A DNA stretch of 64,000 nucleotides from Terriglobia bacterium (GTDB lineage Bacteria > Acidobacteriota > Terriglobia > Terriglobales > Acidobacteriaceae). The stretch is from NCBI GenBank assembly GCA_020072845.1, contig JAIQGF010000009.1, positions 124,001 to 188,000 on the forward strand, in the 5' to 3' direction. The translations under genes and the position numbers were made by a program. Each line of letters begins with the position of its first letter. The first letter of the stretch is position 1. Positions 8,391-16,591 of this stretch are shown in pieces. The notes beneath the pieces were generated by a model, which was not told where the DNA came from, ran no database searches, and saw only the letters and a list, made by a program, of their open reading frames with translations.

Positions 8391-9641
8391 CTATTCCCAC
8401 GCCTTCAGCTCTTTGCCTTTCGTTTCCGGCAGGAACACCACCGCTACGATCATCAGCAGGTACGCGGACAGGGAAAACGTTGCGATCGCAGCTCCCAGCG
8501 AGATGCGCACACTGAGGTAGCCGACGAGAGCGGGGAACAGGGCGCCGATGCCGCGTCCGAAATTGTAGGAAAAACCCTGGCCGGAGCCGCGCACGCGGCT
8601 GGGGAAAAGTTCGGTCAGAAACGCTCCCATGGGGCCAAACGATCCCGAGGCAAAAAATCCCAGCGGAAATCCCAGCACCAGCATGACGTGGTTGCCGATC
8701 GGGAGATAGGTGTAGGCGGCGACGGCCACCAACGAGCACACGGCGAAGAGGATGAGCGTGCGCCGCCGGCCGAGCCGGTCCGTCAGCCAGGCGCTGACCA
8801 TGTATCCGGTAAACGATCCCACGATCACCACCAGCAGGTACGCGCCCGTGTTCAGCACCGACAGGCCGCGCGCCGTCTTCAGGTAGGTGGGCAGCCAGGT
8901 GGTGATCGCGTAGTACCCGCCCTGCGCGCCGGTCGCCATCAACGAGGTCAGCACGGTGACGCGCAGCAGCGAGGGCGAGAAAATTTCCAAAAACCGGCTG
9001 GCATCGCCGGATGCGGCCAATTCCACCCGGGTGCGGCTATAGACCTCGGGCTCCGGCACGTAGCGCCGGATGTAAAAGACCAGCAGCGCCGGAAGGATCC
9101 CGATCCAGAACATGGCGCGCCACGCCAGTGTCGCTGGCAGGGCGGAAAATAGCACGGCATAGAAAATCGCCGCCATTCCCCACCCGACTGCCCATCCGCC
9201 TTGGACAGTGCCGACGGCCTTGCCGCGATGCTGGGCGCGGATGGCCTCACCCATCAACACCGATCCGACCGCCCATTCGCCGCCAAATCCGAGGCCCTGC
9301 AGGCCGCGCGTGACCAGCAATTGCCAAAACGAATTGGTGAAGCCGCTGAGAAAGGTGAACAGCGCGAACCAGGCAATGGTGATCTGCAGCACGCGGGCGC
9401 GTCCGTAGCGGTCGGCCAGAAGTCCGGCGAGCCAGCCGCCGACGGCGGAGATGATGAGCGTGGCGGCGGCCAGAATCCCGGCGCGTCCTTTGCTGATATG
9501 CCACAGCGTAATCAGGGCCGGAATCGCGAAGCTGTACACCATAACGTCCATGCCGTCGAGCGCCCATCCGCCAAAGGTGGCGATTAGCGTGCAGCGCTCG
9601 TGGGGAGCCAGGTCGAGGAGCCAGGGCTTGGACTGATGCAT
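8391..9641 (-). CDS. MFS transporter, AAHS-like (organic acid:H+ symporter)
   Basis: The protein has 416 residues and twelve predicted helices. GGWALDGMDVMVYSFAIPAL in helix 1 is close to the aromatic-acid and sialic-acid transporter branch. The loop 2-3 motif LLADRYGRARVL and its repeat WLTDRLGRRRTL in loop 8-9 are the MFS signature pair. ELFPSRVRGSGQGFSYNFGRGIGAL matches the sugar-acid/aromatic-acid carriers near helix 10-11. It probably imports an aromatic or other carboxylic acid with protons. The ATG is at 9641; a TATAAT lies 9 nt before it, so the mRNA may be almost leaderless. No catabolic genes adjoin it. Confidence 0.85.
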   Translation of the reverse strand: MHQSKPWLLDLAPHERCTLIATFGGWALDGMDVMVYSFAIPALITLWHISKGRAGILAAATLIISAVGGWLAGLLADRYGRARVLQITIAWFALFTFLSGFTNSFWQLLVTRGLQGLGFGGEWAVGSVLMGEAIRAQHRGKAVGTVQGGWAVGWGMAAIFYAVLFSALPATLAWRAMFWIGILPALLVFYIRRYVPEPEVYSRTRVELAASGDASRFLEIFSPSLLRVTVLTSLMATGAQGGYYAITTWLPTYLKTARGLSVLNTGAYLLVVIVGSFTGYMVSAWLTDRLGRRRTLILFAVCSLVAVAAYTYLPIGNHVMLVLGFPLGFFASGSFGPMGAFLTELFPSRVRGSGQGFSYNFGRGIGALFPALVGYLSVRISLGAAIATFSLSAYLLMIVAVVFLPETKGKELKAWE

Positions 9642-9650
9642 GGCGGCGGG

Positions 9651-9656
9651 ATTATA
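9651..9656 (-). promoter_or_regulatory. -10 box (TATAAT) of the MFS gene
   Basis: A perfect TATAAT lies 9 nt upstream of the MFS ATG. With a usual 6-8 nt to the start site the 5' UTR would be 1-3 nt. No good -35 is visible. Confidence 0.5.
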
Positions 9657-9658
9657 GA

Positions 9659-9692
9659 GGATTGACGACTGAAGATTGGAGATTGACGATCC
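9659..9692. repeat. Short heptanucleotide array (GATTGAC type)
   Basis: Units GATTGAC, GACTGAA, GATTGGA, GATTGAC in the divergent gap between the MFS gene and higA. It is degenerate and has one orientation only. Confidence 0.6.
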
Positions 9693-9783
9693 TTTGGCTC
9701 GGCTGACATCCGGATGCGCTGAGTCGCGTACTGCAGCCGATCATGGCATTATGCTTGACGTAACGCGTAGCTTGGAGAAAATC

Positions 9784-10086
9784 ATGCCACTTACCGCTAT
9801 TCACCCTGGTGAACATCTGGCCGAAGAGCTGAAGAAACTGGGCATGAGCGCCGCGGAGCTTGCGCGCCAGCTCGATGTTCCGACCAACCGCGTCACCGAG
9901 ATCCTGAATGGAAGGCGCGCCATCACTGGCGACACGGCCCTGCGCCTCGCCCACTTCTTCGGCACAACTGCCGAATTCTGGCTCAATCTGCAAAGTCTTT
10001 ATGATTTACGGATCGCGCAGAAGAAGGTTGGGAGATCCATTAAGGGATTGCCGATCCTGAAACGTGTCGAACACGTACACGCATAG
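9784..10086 (+). CDS. higA: HigA-type antitoxin, orphan
   Basis: The protein has 100 residues with a helix-turn-helix of the XRE/HigA class: HPGEHLAEELKKLGMSAAELARQLDVPTNRVTEILNGRRAITGDTALRL covers the DNA-binding core, followed by FGTTAEFWLNLQSLYDLRIAQ, typical of the VapI/HigA addiction-module family. HigA binds and neutralises the HigB mRNA interferase and represses the operon. Here no higB toxin lies upstream (only about 140 bp with a short repeat array) or downstream, where a convergent permease ends 10 bp away. It is therefore an orphan antitoxin or a domesticated regulator. An upstream ATG at 9748 is possible but less likely. Confidence 0.85.
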   Translation: MPLTAIHPGEHLAEELKKLGMSAAELARQLDVPTNRVTEILNGRRAITGDTALRLAHFFGTTAEFWLNLQSLYDLRIAQKKVGRSIKGLPILKRVEHVHA

Positions 10087-10095
10087 AACTCTTAT

Positions 10096-11337
10096 TTATT
10101 CGTAGCGCAGCGCTTCGATGGGATCGAGGTTGGCGGCGCGGATGGCGGGGAACATGCCGCTGGCGAGTCCAACAAAAGCAAGGATGGCGGTGGCGATGGC
10201 CAGGATACGCGGTTGGATCAGCAGCGTGATATCGCCGGCTTCCGCGTGCTTTGCCAGTGCGCTATAAAGAGTGATGCGTCCGGCGCCGAGCGAAACCGCA
10301 TACGACATGATGATGCCGCAGACCCCGCCCACCGCGGTGATGACCAGCGCTTCGGCGAGGAATTGAAAGAGGATGTCGCGTTTGCGGGCGCCGAGCGCTT
10401 TCTCCACACCGATCTCGCGGGTGCGCTGGGTCACCGACACCAGCATGATGTTCATCAGCCCGACGCCGCCGATCCCCAGCGTGAGCGTGCCGATGAAGCC
10501 CATCAGGATCTGGATGCCGAGGGTGATGATTTCAAATTGCGCGAGCTGCTTTTGCGCGTCGAACACAAAGATGGCGCGCTGGTCCTCGGGATTGAAGCTG
10601 TGCGCGATTCCCATGGTTTCGCGAATGGTCTTGGTCACCTTGTCGTGGTCGAGCGCCTCGTAATCCAGCCAGATGCTGCCGACATAATGGATGTCCTTCA
10701 GCAGGCCCATAGTGTTGTAGGGGATGTAGACGGTGCGGTTGATGTCGTCGTCGCCCTCCTGCATGCGCGCATTGAGCACCCCGACAACTTCAAAGGTCAC
10801 GCCGCCCAGGCGCACACGCTGGCCCACCGCGGGCGCTCCCGAGAACAGCTTTTGCTTGGCTTCCCAGGCGAGGACCGCGACCCGCGCGTGAGAAAAATTG
10901 TCTTCATCGGTAAGCAGGCGGCCGGACTCGGTGTTCAGGTTCCAGATATTTTGTGCCGGCGGATCGATGCCCTCAACGTCGAAATTGAAGGCCCGCTCCT
11001 CGCGCTGCACGGGAACGGTCTTGCCGTTGGCACGGGCCATGTGGCGTACCAGCGGCACAACGTTGCGCAGGCGCTCCAGGTCGTCGTCGGTGAATCGAGT
11101 CTCCACGCCCGCTTTGTTGCCGCCCGCCTGCATCGAAGTGCGCCCGGGAAATACGCCGACCGCCTTGGCGCCAAAATTGTTGAAGATGGCATAAATAGCG
11201 CGGCCGAAGCCGTCGCCGTAGGCGAGCAGCAGCACCACGGTGGCGATGCCCCACGCCATGCCGAGCATGGTAAGGAGGGTGCGCCGCCGGTTGTGGCTCA
11301 TGGCCTCGTACGCCATCTTGAGCAGGTCGCCGCTCAT
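10096..11337 (-). CDS. MacB-like ABC transporter permease (second of pair)
   Basis: The protein has 413 residues with MacB architecture: N-terminal helix at about 15-40 (RRRTLLTMLGMAWGIATVVLLLA), a periplasmic MacB_PCD domain to about 280, then the FtsX core with three helices, including GIGGVGLMNIMLVSVTQRTREIGVEKALGARKRDI, the coupling-helix motif that contacts an ATPase. It ends with IRAANLDPIEALRYE, the usual family end. The start codon follows the upstream stop directly (TAAATG), with GAGGAAGGA as ribosome site inside the upstream gene, so the two permeases are co-translated. Such pairs work as mechanotransmission ABC systems exporting peptides, macrolides or lipoproteins. Confidence 0.88.
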   Translation of the reverse strand: MSGDLLKMAYEAMSHNRRRTLLTMLGMAWGIATVVLLLAYGDGFGRAIYAIFNNFGAKAVGVFPGRTSMQAGGNKAGVETRFTDDDLERLRNVVPLVRHMARANGKTVPVQREERAFNFDVEGIDPPAQNIWNLNTESGRLLTDEDNFSHARVAVLAWEAKQKLFSGAPAVGQRVRLGGVTFEVVGVLNARMQEGDDDINRTVYIPYNTMGLLKDIHYVGSIWLDYEALDHDKVTKTIRETMGIAHSFNPEDQRAIFVFDAQKQLAQFEIITLGIQILMGFIGTLTLGIGGVGLMNIMLVSVTQRTREIGVEKALGARKRDILFQFLAEALVITAVGGVCGIIMSYAVSLGAGRITLYSALAKHAEAGDITLLIQPRILAIATAILAFVGLASGMFPAIRAANLDPIEALRYE

Positions 11338-12588
11338 TTATTCCTTCCTCAACGCTTCCACCGGCTGCAGCATGGCGGCTTTGCGCGCCGGATAGAGGCC
11401 GGCGATGATTCCCGCCAGCGCCAAACTCCCGATCGCTATAGCCGCCGATGAAGGCACGATCTTGGGCGTGTCCCATCCCGGCGGCGCGGGCAGCGTGCCC
11501 AGCGCGGCACACAATGCGGCGGCCACGGCCATGCCAAAGCCGCCGCTGAGCAGGGTCAGGAACGCGCCCTCGGCAAAAAACTGGAACATGACGCTGCGAT
11601 TGGTGGCGCCCAGCGCCTTGCGCAGTCCGATCTCCGGGGTGCGCTCCGCCACCGCCACCAACATGATGTTGATGATTCCGATCGCGCCCAGTGCCAGGGT
11701 CACCAGGCCGACGGTGCCGAGAAACATGTCCATGGCGTCAAAAATCTTGCCCACCATGTCGTAGGTCTGGATCGAGTCCCACTCGTCGAAGGCGTCTTTG
11801 TTGGTCCAGTCGAACTGGTGGTTGCGGCCCACGATCTTGTGCACCTGGGCGCGGGCGAGTTCATGCAGCGCGTGCACCCGCGGCTGGTAATTGATAAACG
11901 AAATTGCGTCCGGCACCTCGCCGGTGTCCTTGCGGGGAAAGAACATGCGCATGGTCTCGAAAGGGATCATGATGCGCAGGTTCATGGTGTTGTTATCGCC
12001 GTGCCCGATGCGTTCGACGGTGCCGATCACCTCGAAGCGGACGCCGTTGAGCAGGATGGTGCTGCCCACGGCGGGTTGTCCCTGGAACAGGATTCGGCGC
12101 GCTTCATCGCCGAGCACGACCACCGAGTGGCGTTCGGTGTTGTCGCCGTCGTTCAGCCAGCGGCCGGTCTTGATGGGGATGTAGCGAATCAGGTTGTAAT
12201 TCGGGGTCACGCCCATGAGCTGGCCGGAGGAGCTGTTGAACGCGCTCACCGCGCGGATGTCGCCGCGAAAAATTCCGGGAGCGGCAGCGCGGCACTCGTT
12301 GCATTCGCGAACGATATCTTCCCAGTCGCGAAAGGTGAGGTAGTACTGGCGCATGCCGTTGAAGTTGCCTTCAACCGCCGGCGCGCGCCCGCCCCAGATA
12401 AAGAGCACGTCTTCGCCCAGCGTCGAGAGCTGCTTCTTCTGACCGGTGCGGAAGCCTTCCCCAAGGCCCACCAGCAGCAGCAGCGAACCCACGCCCCACG
12501 CGATGCCGAACATGGTGAGAAACGAGCGCATCTTGTGCGCCCACAGGGTGCGCAGCATCTGGCCGAGAATATCGAACAGCATGCGCAT
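11338..12588 (-). CDS. MacB-like ABC transporter permease (first of pair)
   Basis: The protein has 416 residues with the same architecture as its downstream partner: RMLFDILGQMLRTLWAHKMRSFLTMFGIAWGV at the N-terminus, a periplasmic MacB_PCD domain, then LGAIGIINIMLVAVAERTPEIGLRKALGATNRSV and the end RKAAMLQPVEALRKE. The two genes probably form a heterodimer of permeases. An ATPase subunit is not encoded in the flanks (ribF upstream, orphan higA downstream), so one must be supplied in trans. No membrane-fusion protein is seen either. The ATG at 12588 has no clear ribosome site. The gene follows a 228-bp gap with an inverted repeat. Confidence 0.88.
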   Translation of the reverse strand: MRMLFDILGQMLRTLWAHKMRSFLTMFGIAWGVGSLLLLVGLGEGFRTGQKKQLSTLGEDVLFIWGGRAPAVEGNFNGMRQYYLTFRDWEDIVRECNECRAAAPGIFRGDIRAVSAFNSSSGQLMGVTPNYNLIRYIPIKTGRWLNDGDNTERHSVVVLGDEARRILFQGQPAVGSTILLNGVRFEVIGTVERIGHGDNNTMNLRIMIPFETMRMFFPRKDTGEVPDAISFINYQPRVHALHELARAQVHKIVGRNHQFDWTNKDAFDEWDSIQTYDMVGKIFDAMDMFLGTVGLVTLALGAIGIINIMLVAVAERTPEIGLRKALGATNRSVMFQFFAEGAFLTLLSGGFGMAVAAALCAALGTLPAPPGWDTPKIVPSSAAIAIGSLALAGIIAGLYPARKAAMLQPVEALRKE

Positions 12589-12712
12589 GTTGCTGTACCG
12601 GGATAGACGGGGCGAACGGAGCTTGGTTATCGTCCCTGTCTACACATACGCCAGAGTAAGCGGAATTGTTCCTGGGAGATGACGCGAAACGGGGAATTTA
12701 CAACGTTTTACA

Positions 12713-12801
12713 TAGGTTCTCGGTTCACGGTTATCGGTTCTCGGTTTGTGACTAACGCCGGCCATAAGGTCACCGAAAACCGATAACCGAGAACCGAAAA
12801 C
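12713..12801. repeat. Inverted heptanucleotide arms (CGGTTCT type)
   Basis: Left arm 12713-12751: CGGTTCT, CGGTTCA, CGGTTAT, CGGTTCT, CGGTTTG. Right arm 12768-12801 has the complementary ACCGATA/ACCGAGA units. The arms pair almost fully with a 16-bp loop, just 3' of ribF. Confidence 0.85.
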
Positions 12802-12816
12802 GTGCCAGCGAAGTCA

Positions 12817-13758
12817 CTAGGTCTTGCTCGCCAGATGGAAGTACCTTCTCGCGTGCTTCACATCATGCGCGATCTGCTCGCGCAGCGCTTCCACGTTGGG
12901 AAACTTCTGTTCGTCTCGCAGGCGCCGCAGGAAACAGAGCTCGACCTCCGTTTGCGCGGTCAGGGAAATGGGATGGAAGTTGAGCAAGTGGCTCTCGATG
13001 GCGAAGGAGTCAGGTCCGAAGGTGGGACGGACGCCAACATTGGTGACCGAGTCGAAGGTCTCCCCGTTGACCCGCGTGCGCGTGATGTACACGCCGTTGC
13101 GCGGGACCATCTCGTCGTAGCGGCTCAGATTGATGGTCGGGACGGTGTACTTGAGCCCGTAGCCGCGGCCGCGCCCGGGCGTGGAGACGATGCTGAACAC
13201 GCGGTCCAGCAGATGACGCGCGCGGCTCACATTGCCCGCGGCCAGCAGTTCCCGGATGCGCGAGCTGGAAACCACTTCGCCGCGGATGGTGAGCGCGGGG
13301 TAGATTTTCACTTCGAACCCGAACTCGCGTCCGAACTCGGCCAACCGGTCCACGTTCCCCTGCGCGCGGTGTCCGAAGTGGAAATTGAAGCCCTCGTGCA
13401 CTTCGCGCGCATGCAGGGCGCGCACCATCACCTCCTCGACAAATTCCAGCGGCGTCATCAGCGACAGGTCGCGCGAAAACGGGAGCACGAGCACGGCATC
13501 AACGCCGGTTTCCTCCAGCAGGCGCAGCTTCACCGGCAAGGGCGTGAGCAGGCGCTGCGCTACGTCGGGGCGCAGCACGCGCATGGGATGCGGGTCGAAG
13601 GTGACCACGATCGAGCTGCCGCCGATCTCCCGCGCGCGACGCACCAGTTCGCTCACCACTCGGCGATGTGCCCGGTGCACGCCATCGAAGTTGCCGACCG
13701 AGGCGATGGCAGGTCCGTGGTCGGCCGGAACTTCGTCGAGATGGCGGAAAATCTTCAT
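12817..13758 (-). CDS. ribF: Bifunctional riboflavin kinase/FMN adenylyltransferase
   Basis: The protein has 313 residues, the standard length. The N-terminal FAD synthetase domain has GNFDGVHRAHR (HxGH-type nucleotidyltransferase motif), TFDPHP and SSSRIRELL. The C-terminal riboflavin kinase domain begins at GRGRGYGLKYTVPTINL and contains NGVYIT and NVGVRPTFG. It converts riboflavin to FMN and FAD in the cytoplasm. The first motif reads HRAH instead of the common HLGH, a tolerated change. The gene stands alone, with repeat arrays on both sides and no riboswitch-like leader visible. The ribA gene for an early riboflavin step is at 29.4 kb. Confidence 0.95.
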   Translation of the reverse strand: MKIFRHLDEVPADHGPAIASVGNFDGVHRAHRRVVSELVRRAREIGGSSIVVTFDPHPMRVLRPDVAQRLLTPLPVKLRLLEETGVDAVLVLPFSRDLSLMTPLEFVEEVMVRALHAREVHEGFNFHFGHRAQGNVDRLAEFGREFGFEVKIYPALTIRGEVVSSSRIRELLAAGNVSRARHLLDRVFSIVSTPGRGRGYGLKYTVPTINLSRYDEMVPRNGVYITRTRVNGETFDSVTNVGVRPTFGPDSFAIESHLLNFHPISLTAQTEVELCFLRRLRDEQKFPNVEALREQIAHDVKHARRYFHLASKT

Positions 13759-13793
13759 TCAGGTGCGACTAGCGACTCACCAGCAAAAAGCTG

Positions 13794-13866
13794 AACCGCA
13801 AAGGACGCCAAGGACGCAAAGAAGGAAGAACGAAATCCTTTGCGGCCCTTCGCGTCCTTAGCGGTT
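13794..13866. repeat. Inverted repeat of AAGGACGC units
   Basis: Left arm 13794-13821 (AACCGCAAAGGACGCCAAGG and on) and right arm 13838-13866 (ending CGTCCTTAGCGGTT) are complementary and separated by 16 bp. The period is about 8-9 bp. Confidence 0.8.
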
Positions 13867-13892
13867 GACTCTTTTTCGATTCCCAAGTTCAT

Positions 13893-14663
13893 TCAAATCT
13901 CAAATTCCAGCTTCATTCCATCGTGCGAAAGCCGCACGTGCTCCGGCAGCCCGGCATTGGTTTCTTCGTGCCCTAGGTCGTGGGAGATGTGGGTGAAAAA
14001 TGCCCGGCGCGGATGGAGCCGCTCGATCAACTCCAGCGAATTCGCAACCGTCGAGTGCGTCGGGTGCGGCTTGTGGCGCAACGCGTCAAGGAACAGGATG
14101 TCCAGTCCTCCCAGCCGCTCCATCGAGCGCTCCGGAATTTCGTTGAAGTCGGTAAGATAGGCGGCCGAACCGAAGCGGAAGCCGCAAATTTCGACGTCGC
14201 CGTGCATCACCGGGATGGGATCGAAGCAGACGCCGTGCAGTTCCAACGGTCCCTCCAGCGTATTCAGTTCCACCTGCGCGATGCCGCCGTACTTGTAATC
14301 ACCCGCAAAGATGTAGCTGAACATTTCGCGGATGCGTCCAATCGCCGATGTCTGCGCGTACAGCGGAATCTTGCCGGCGCTGTGAAAGGTCAGCGGGCGC
14401 AGGTCGTCGAGGCCGAGGATGTGGTCGGCGTGAGCATGGGTGTAGAGCACGGCGTCGAGGTGGCGGATGCCTTCGCGGATCGCCTGCTCGCGAAAATCCG
14501 GCGTGGAGTCGATCAGCACCCGGTGCTCGCCGTACTCCACCAGGACGGACGGGCGCGTGCGGCGGTCGTGCGGGTCGGTCGAGGTGCACACCGCACACCG
14601 GCAGCCGATGGTGGGCACGCCCATGGACGTCCCGCTGCCGAGCACGGTCAGGATGGCTTTCAT
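13893..14663 (-). CDS. PhnP-like metallo-beta-lactamase-fold hydrolase
   Basis: The protein has 256 residues. It opens with LGSGTSMGVPTIGCRCAVC, the PhnP-type N-terminus with an extra cysteine-bound structural zinc site (CRCAVC). The catalytic metal motif is THAHADHILGLDDL (HxHxDH), with later ligands in PVMHGD, LTDFNE and ISHDLGHEE. PhnP itself is a 5-phospho-alpha-D-ribosyl 1,2-cyclic phosphate phosphodiesterase; without phn genes here, this member is probably a general cyclic-phosphate or nucleotide phosphodiesterase. Its ATG overlaps the stop of the DUF1844 gene (ATGA), so the two are translationally coupled. Confidence 0.88.
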   Translation of the reverse strand: MKAILTVLGSGTSMGVPTIGCRCAVCTSTDPHDRRTRPSVLVEYGEHRVLIDSTPDFREQAIREGIRHLDAVLYTHAHADHILGLDDLRPLTFHSAGKIPLYAQTSAIGRIREMFSYIFAGDYKYGGIAQVELNTLEGPLELHGVCFDPIPVMHGDVEICGFRFGSAAYLTDFNEIPERSMERLGGLDILFLDALRHKPHPTHSTVANSLELIERLHPRRAFFTHISHDLGHEETNAGLPEHVRLSHDGMKLEFEI

Positions 14664-15268
14664 TTGATGTTGAGTCCACCTGGTGGCGGCGGCGCGCCCG
14701 GCGTCTGCGGGCCGCGCGCGATCGCGTTGGTGACCTCGACATAGGCCATGCGCAGCTCGTAGAGGACGTTTTGCATCAGGTTGTCTTCCATCATCGTGAG
14801 ATTGCCCTTGGTTTTGTCGGCCAGCATCCCCAGCGTGTCAATGGTCGAGCGCGCGCCCAGCAGGTCCACCCCCGCCTGGCCTCCCTGCTCGTGCATCAAG
14901 CCCAATTGCATGAGAGCGCTCATGTACAGCGAGGCGATGAAGCGCTCGAAGTTCATCTCGAAGTCCTGCACGCGGCGTCCGCCGAGTTCGGACTGGATCT
15001 GCGCATCGAGCTTCTTCGACGTTTCCTTGAAGGCATCGTGCTGCGCCTGGCGGTCGGCAACGCTCGGCGGCGGCGGGACGTTGCGCTCTTCCGGCTTCGG
15101 CGGTTCGGGTGGCGGCGGCTCAGGCGCCACGGGCGCCACCGCCTTTGGCGGCTCCGCAGGGCGCGCTGCCGGCGCCGGCTCGAGCGCCGGTTCGGGCGCA
15201 GTTTCACCTTCCGACGTGAAGCGCCGGCGGTCGGTCACGGTAAATTCGGGTTCTTTCTTGTCAGGCAT
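14660..15268 (-). CDS. DUF1844 domain protein
   Basis: The protein has 202 residues. About 70 N-terminal residues after MPDKKEPEFTVTDRRRF are a proline/alanine/glutamate-rich disordered segment. The DUF1844 domain follows at about 100-185: FERFIASLYMSALMQLGL, ARSTIDTLGMLADKTKGNLT and LYELRMAYVEVTN. The family has no established role; it is common in Acidobacteriota and Planctomycetota. It is the first gene of a two-gene operon with the PhnP-like hydrolase. Confidence 0.85.
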   Translation of the reverse strand: MPDKKEPEFTVTDRRRFTSEGETAPEPALEPAPAARPAEPPKAVAPVAPEPPPPEPPKPEERNVPPPPSVADRQAQHDAFKETSKKLDAQIQSELGGRRVQDFEMNFERFIASLYMSALMQLGLMHEQGGQAGVDLLGARSTIDTLGMLADKTKGNLTMMEDNLMQNVLYELRMAYVEVTNAIARGPQTPGAPPPPGGLNIK

Positions 15269-15313
15269 AGCTGTGACTGTTTAGAAGAATTACGGGTCCT
15301 TACATCGCCCCGG

Positions 15314-15340
15314 CTGAAACTGAAACTGAAACTGAAACTG
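15314..15340. repeat. Hexanucleotide array (CTGAAA)
   Basis: Four and a half copies of CTGAAA between the DUF1844 gene and ygfZ. The complementary AGTTTC unit appears at 28345-28372, so the same simple repeat occurs in opposite orientation elsewhere. Confidence 0.8.
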
Positions 15341-15342
15341 AT

Positions 15343-16413
15343 TCATGCCGCCAGCTCCTTGTAGGGCAGCAGTTGGGCGATGGCGCGCGCACCGTCAACC
15401 CTGAACTCCGTGCCGGTAGCGAGGGCTTCTGTGCGCACATACCCGAGCGCCAGCGTGCGGGCGCCGTTGCTGCCCGGAACCGTGAGCGCGCTGGTGACCT
15501 CGCCGACGTCCTTGCCGTCCTGCTGGATCTTGGCGCCCGGTACGGGCGGTGGGCCATCCACCACAAACCCGGTCAGCTTGCGATGGAGCAGCGCGCGCGA
15601 GTGGATGCGTTCCACGATTTCCTGCCCAATGTAACAGCCTTTCTTGAAATTGAGTGCCTGCCCCTGATCGGTTTCCTGCGGCAGGTAGCGCTCGCTGATG
15701 TCCTGGCCGTAGCGCGGAATGCCGGCGGCGAGACGGAACATCTCCAGCGCCTCGGTGCCGACCGGCTTGGCGCCGCTGCGCACCAGCGCATCCCATGCAG
15801 CGCCGGCGTTGGCGGGCGCGAGCCAGATTTCATAGGCGTGCGAGATGTCGCCGGCCGTGCGCGTAACCGAAAGCCCGATGTCGTTCCAGGTAATGTCCTG
15901 CACCTGAAGCGGCTCTGCGTCGGCCAATTTGAAGCCGAATCCCGCATCGCCGAGCACCTCGCGCGCGCGCGGCCCCTGAACGGCGAGCGAGGTGAGCTTG
16001 TCGCTGATCTCGGTGAGCTCCACATCATCCATGATGATGTATTTGTTCATCACTTCCAGCAGCTTGGGCGCCTGCCAGCGCGCCGTGTCCATCAGCAGGT
16101 AGTCGCCGCGATTGTAGATGTACATGTCCGCCAGGATGCGCCCCTGCGCGTTGAGCAGGAAATTGTAATTGCCGTGGCCAAACGGAAGGTCGCGAACGTT
16201 ATTGGTAACCATGCCATTCATCCAGCGGACGCGGTCGGCGCCGGTGGCCACGATTTTCGCGCGCCAGCCCAGGTCGTAGATGCCGGCCCCGGAGCGCAGT
16301 TCCACGTATTCGCGCCGGGCATCGCCGAAGGCGGCAGCGGTTTCCGCGCCCAGGTAGTCGCTGAAGCGCGCGCCGGCGGCGGCAAGCCGGTCATGGAGTG
16401 GAGTCGTGGGCAT
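15343..16413 (-). CDS. ygfZ: YgfZ/GcvT folate-binding Fe-S maintenance protein
   Basis: The protein has 356 residues. KGCYIGQEIVERIHSR is the YgfZ signature, with the conserved cysteine. The rest is GcvT-like: RVRWMNGMVTNNVRDL, FLLNAQGRILADMYIY and the C-terminal beta-barrel. YgfZ uses tetrahydrofolate to help mature or repair Fe-S clusters such as that of MiaB; the glycine-cleavage partners of true GcvT are absent here, supporting this call. The ATG at 16413 has TATAAT (16427-16432 on the other strand) 13 nt upstream. It is divergent from the LeuB-family gene, with inverted repeat arms filling the shared gap. Confidence 0.9.
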   Translation of the reverse strand: MPTTPLHDRLAAAGARFSDYLGAETAAAFGDARREYVELRSGAGIYDLGWRAKIVATGADRVRWMNGMVTNNVRDLPFGHGNYNFLLNAQGRILADMYIYNRGDYLLMDTARWQAPKLLEVMNKYIIMDDVELTEISDKLTSLAVQGPRAREVLGDAGFGFKLADAEPLQVQDITWNDIGLSVTRTAGDISHAYEIWLAPANAGAAWDALVRSGAKPVGTEALEMFRLAAGIPRYGQDISERYLPQETDQGQALNFKKGCYIGQEIVERIHSRALLHRKLTGFVVDGPPPVPGAKIQQDGKDVGEVTSALTVPGSNGARTLALGYVRTEALATGTEFRVDGARAIAQLLPYKELAA

Positions 16414-16426
16414 GGTCGAAGAAATG

Positions 16427-16584
16427 ATTATAGTCGACGGTCAGCGGTCGACGGCTGACGGCAAACTCAAGATCCCTCGACTCGCGCCACCCAAAACCAG
16501 GCAGCGCTCGCTCGGGATGACATTTCAATCAGTGTCGGTCCTTGGACCGTCGGGTGTCGACCGTCGACCGTAGACCGTCGACTG
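16427..16584. repeat. Inverted GTCGACG arrays and -10 box in a divergent promoter region
   Basis: A TATAAT for ygfZ (minus strand, 16432-16427) is followed by GTCGACG, GTCAGCG, GTCGACG, GCTGACG (16434-16461). The opposite-sense arm GACCGTCGACC and relatives is at 16546-16584, just before the leuB-like start. The 85-bp spacer holds nothing recognisable. Confidence 0.75.
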
Positions 16585-16591
16585 CTGTATC

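Noticed and set aside
7197-9152. 651-codon plus-strand frame across eamA and the MFS gene
   Set aside because: It is out of frame with the EamA transporter and antisense to the MFS gene; the translation is low-complexity.
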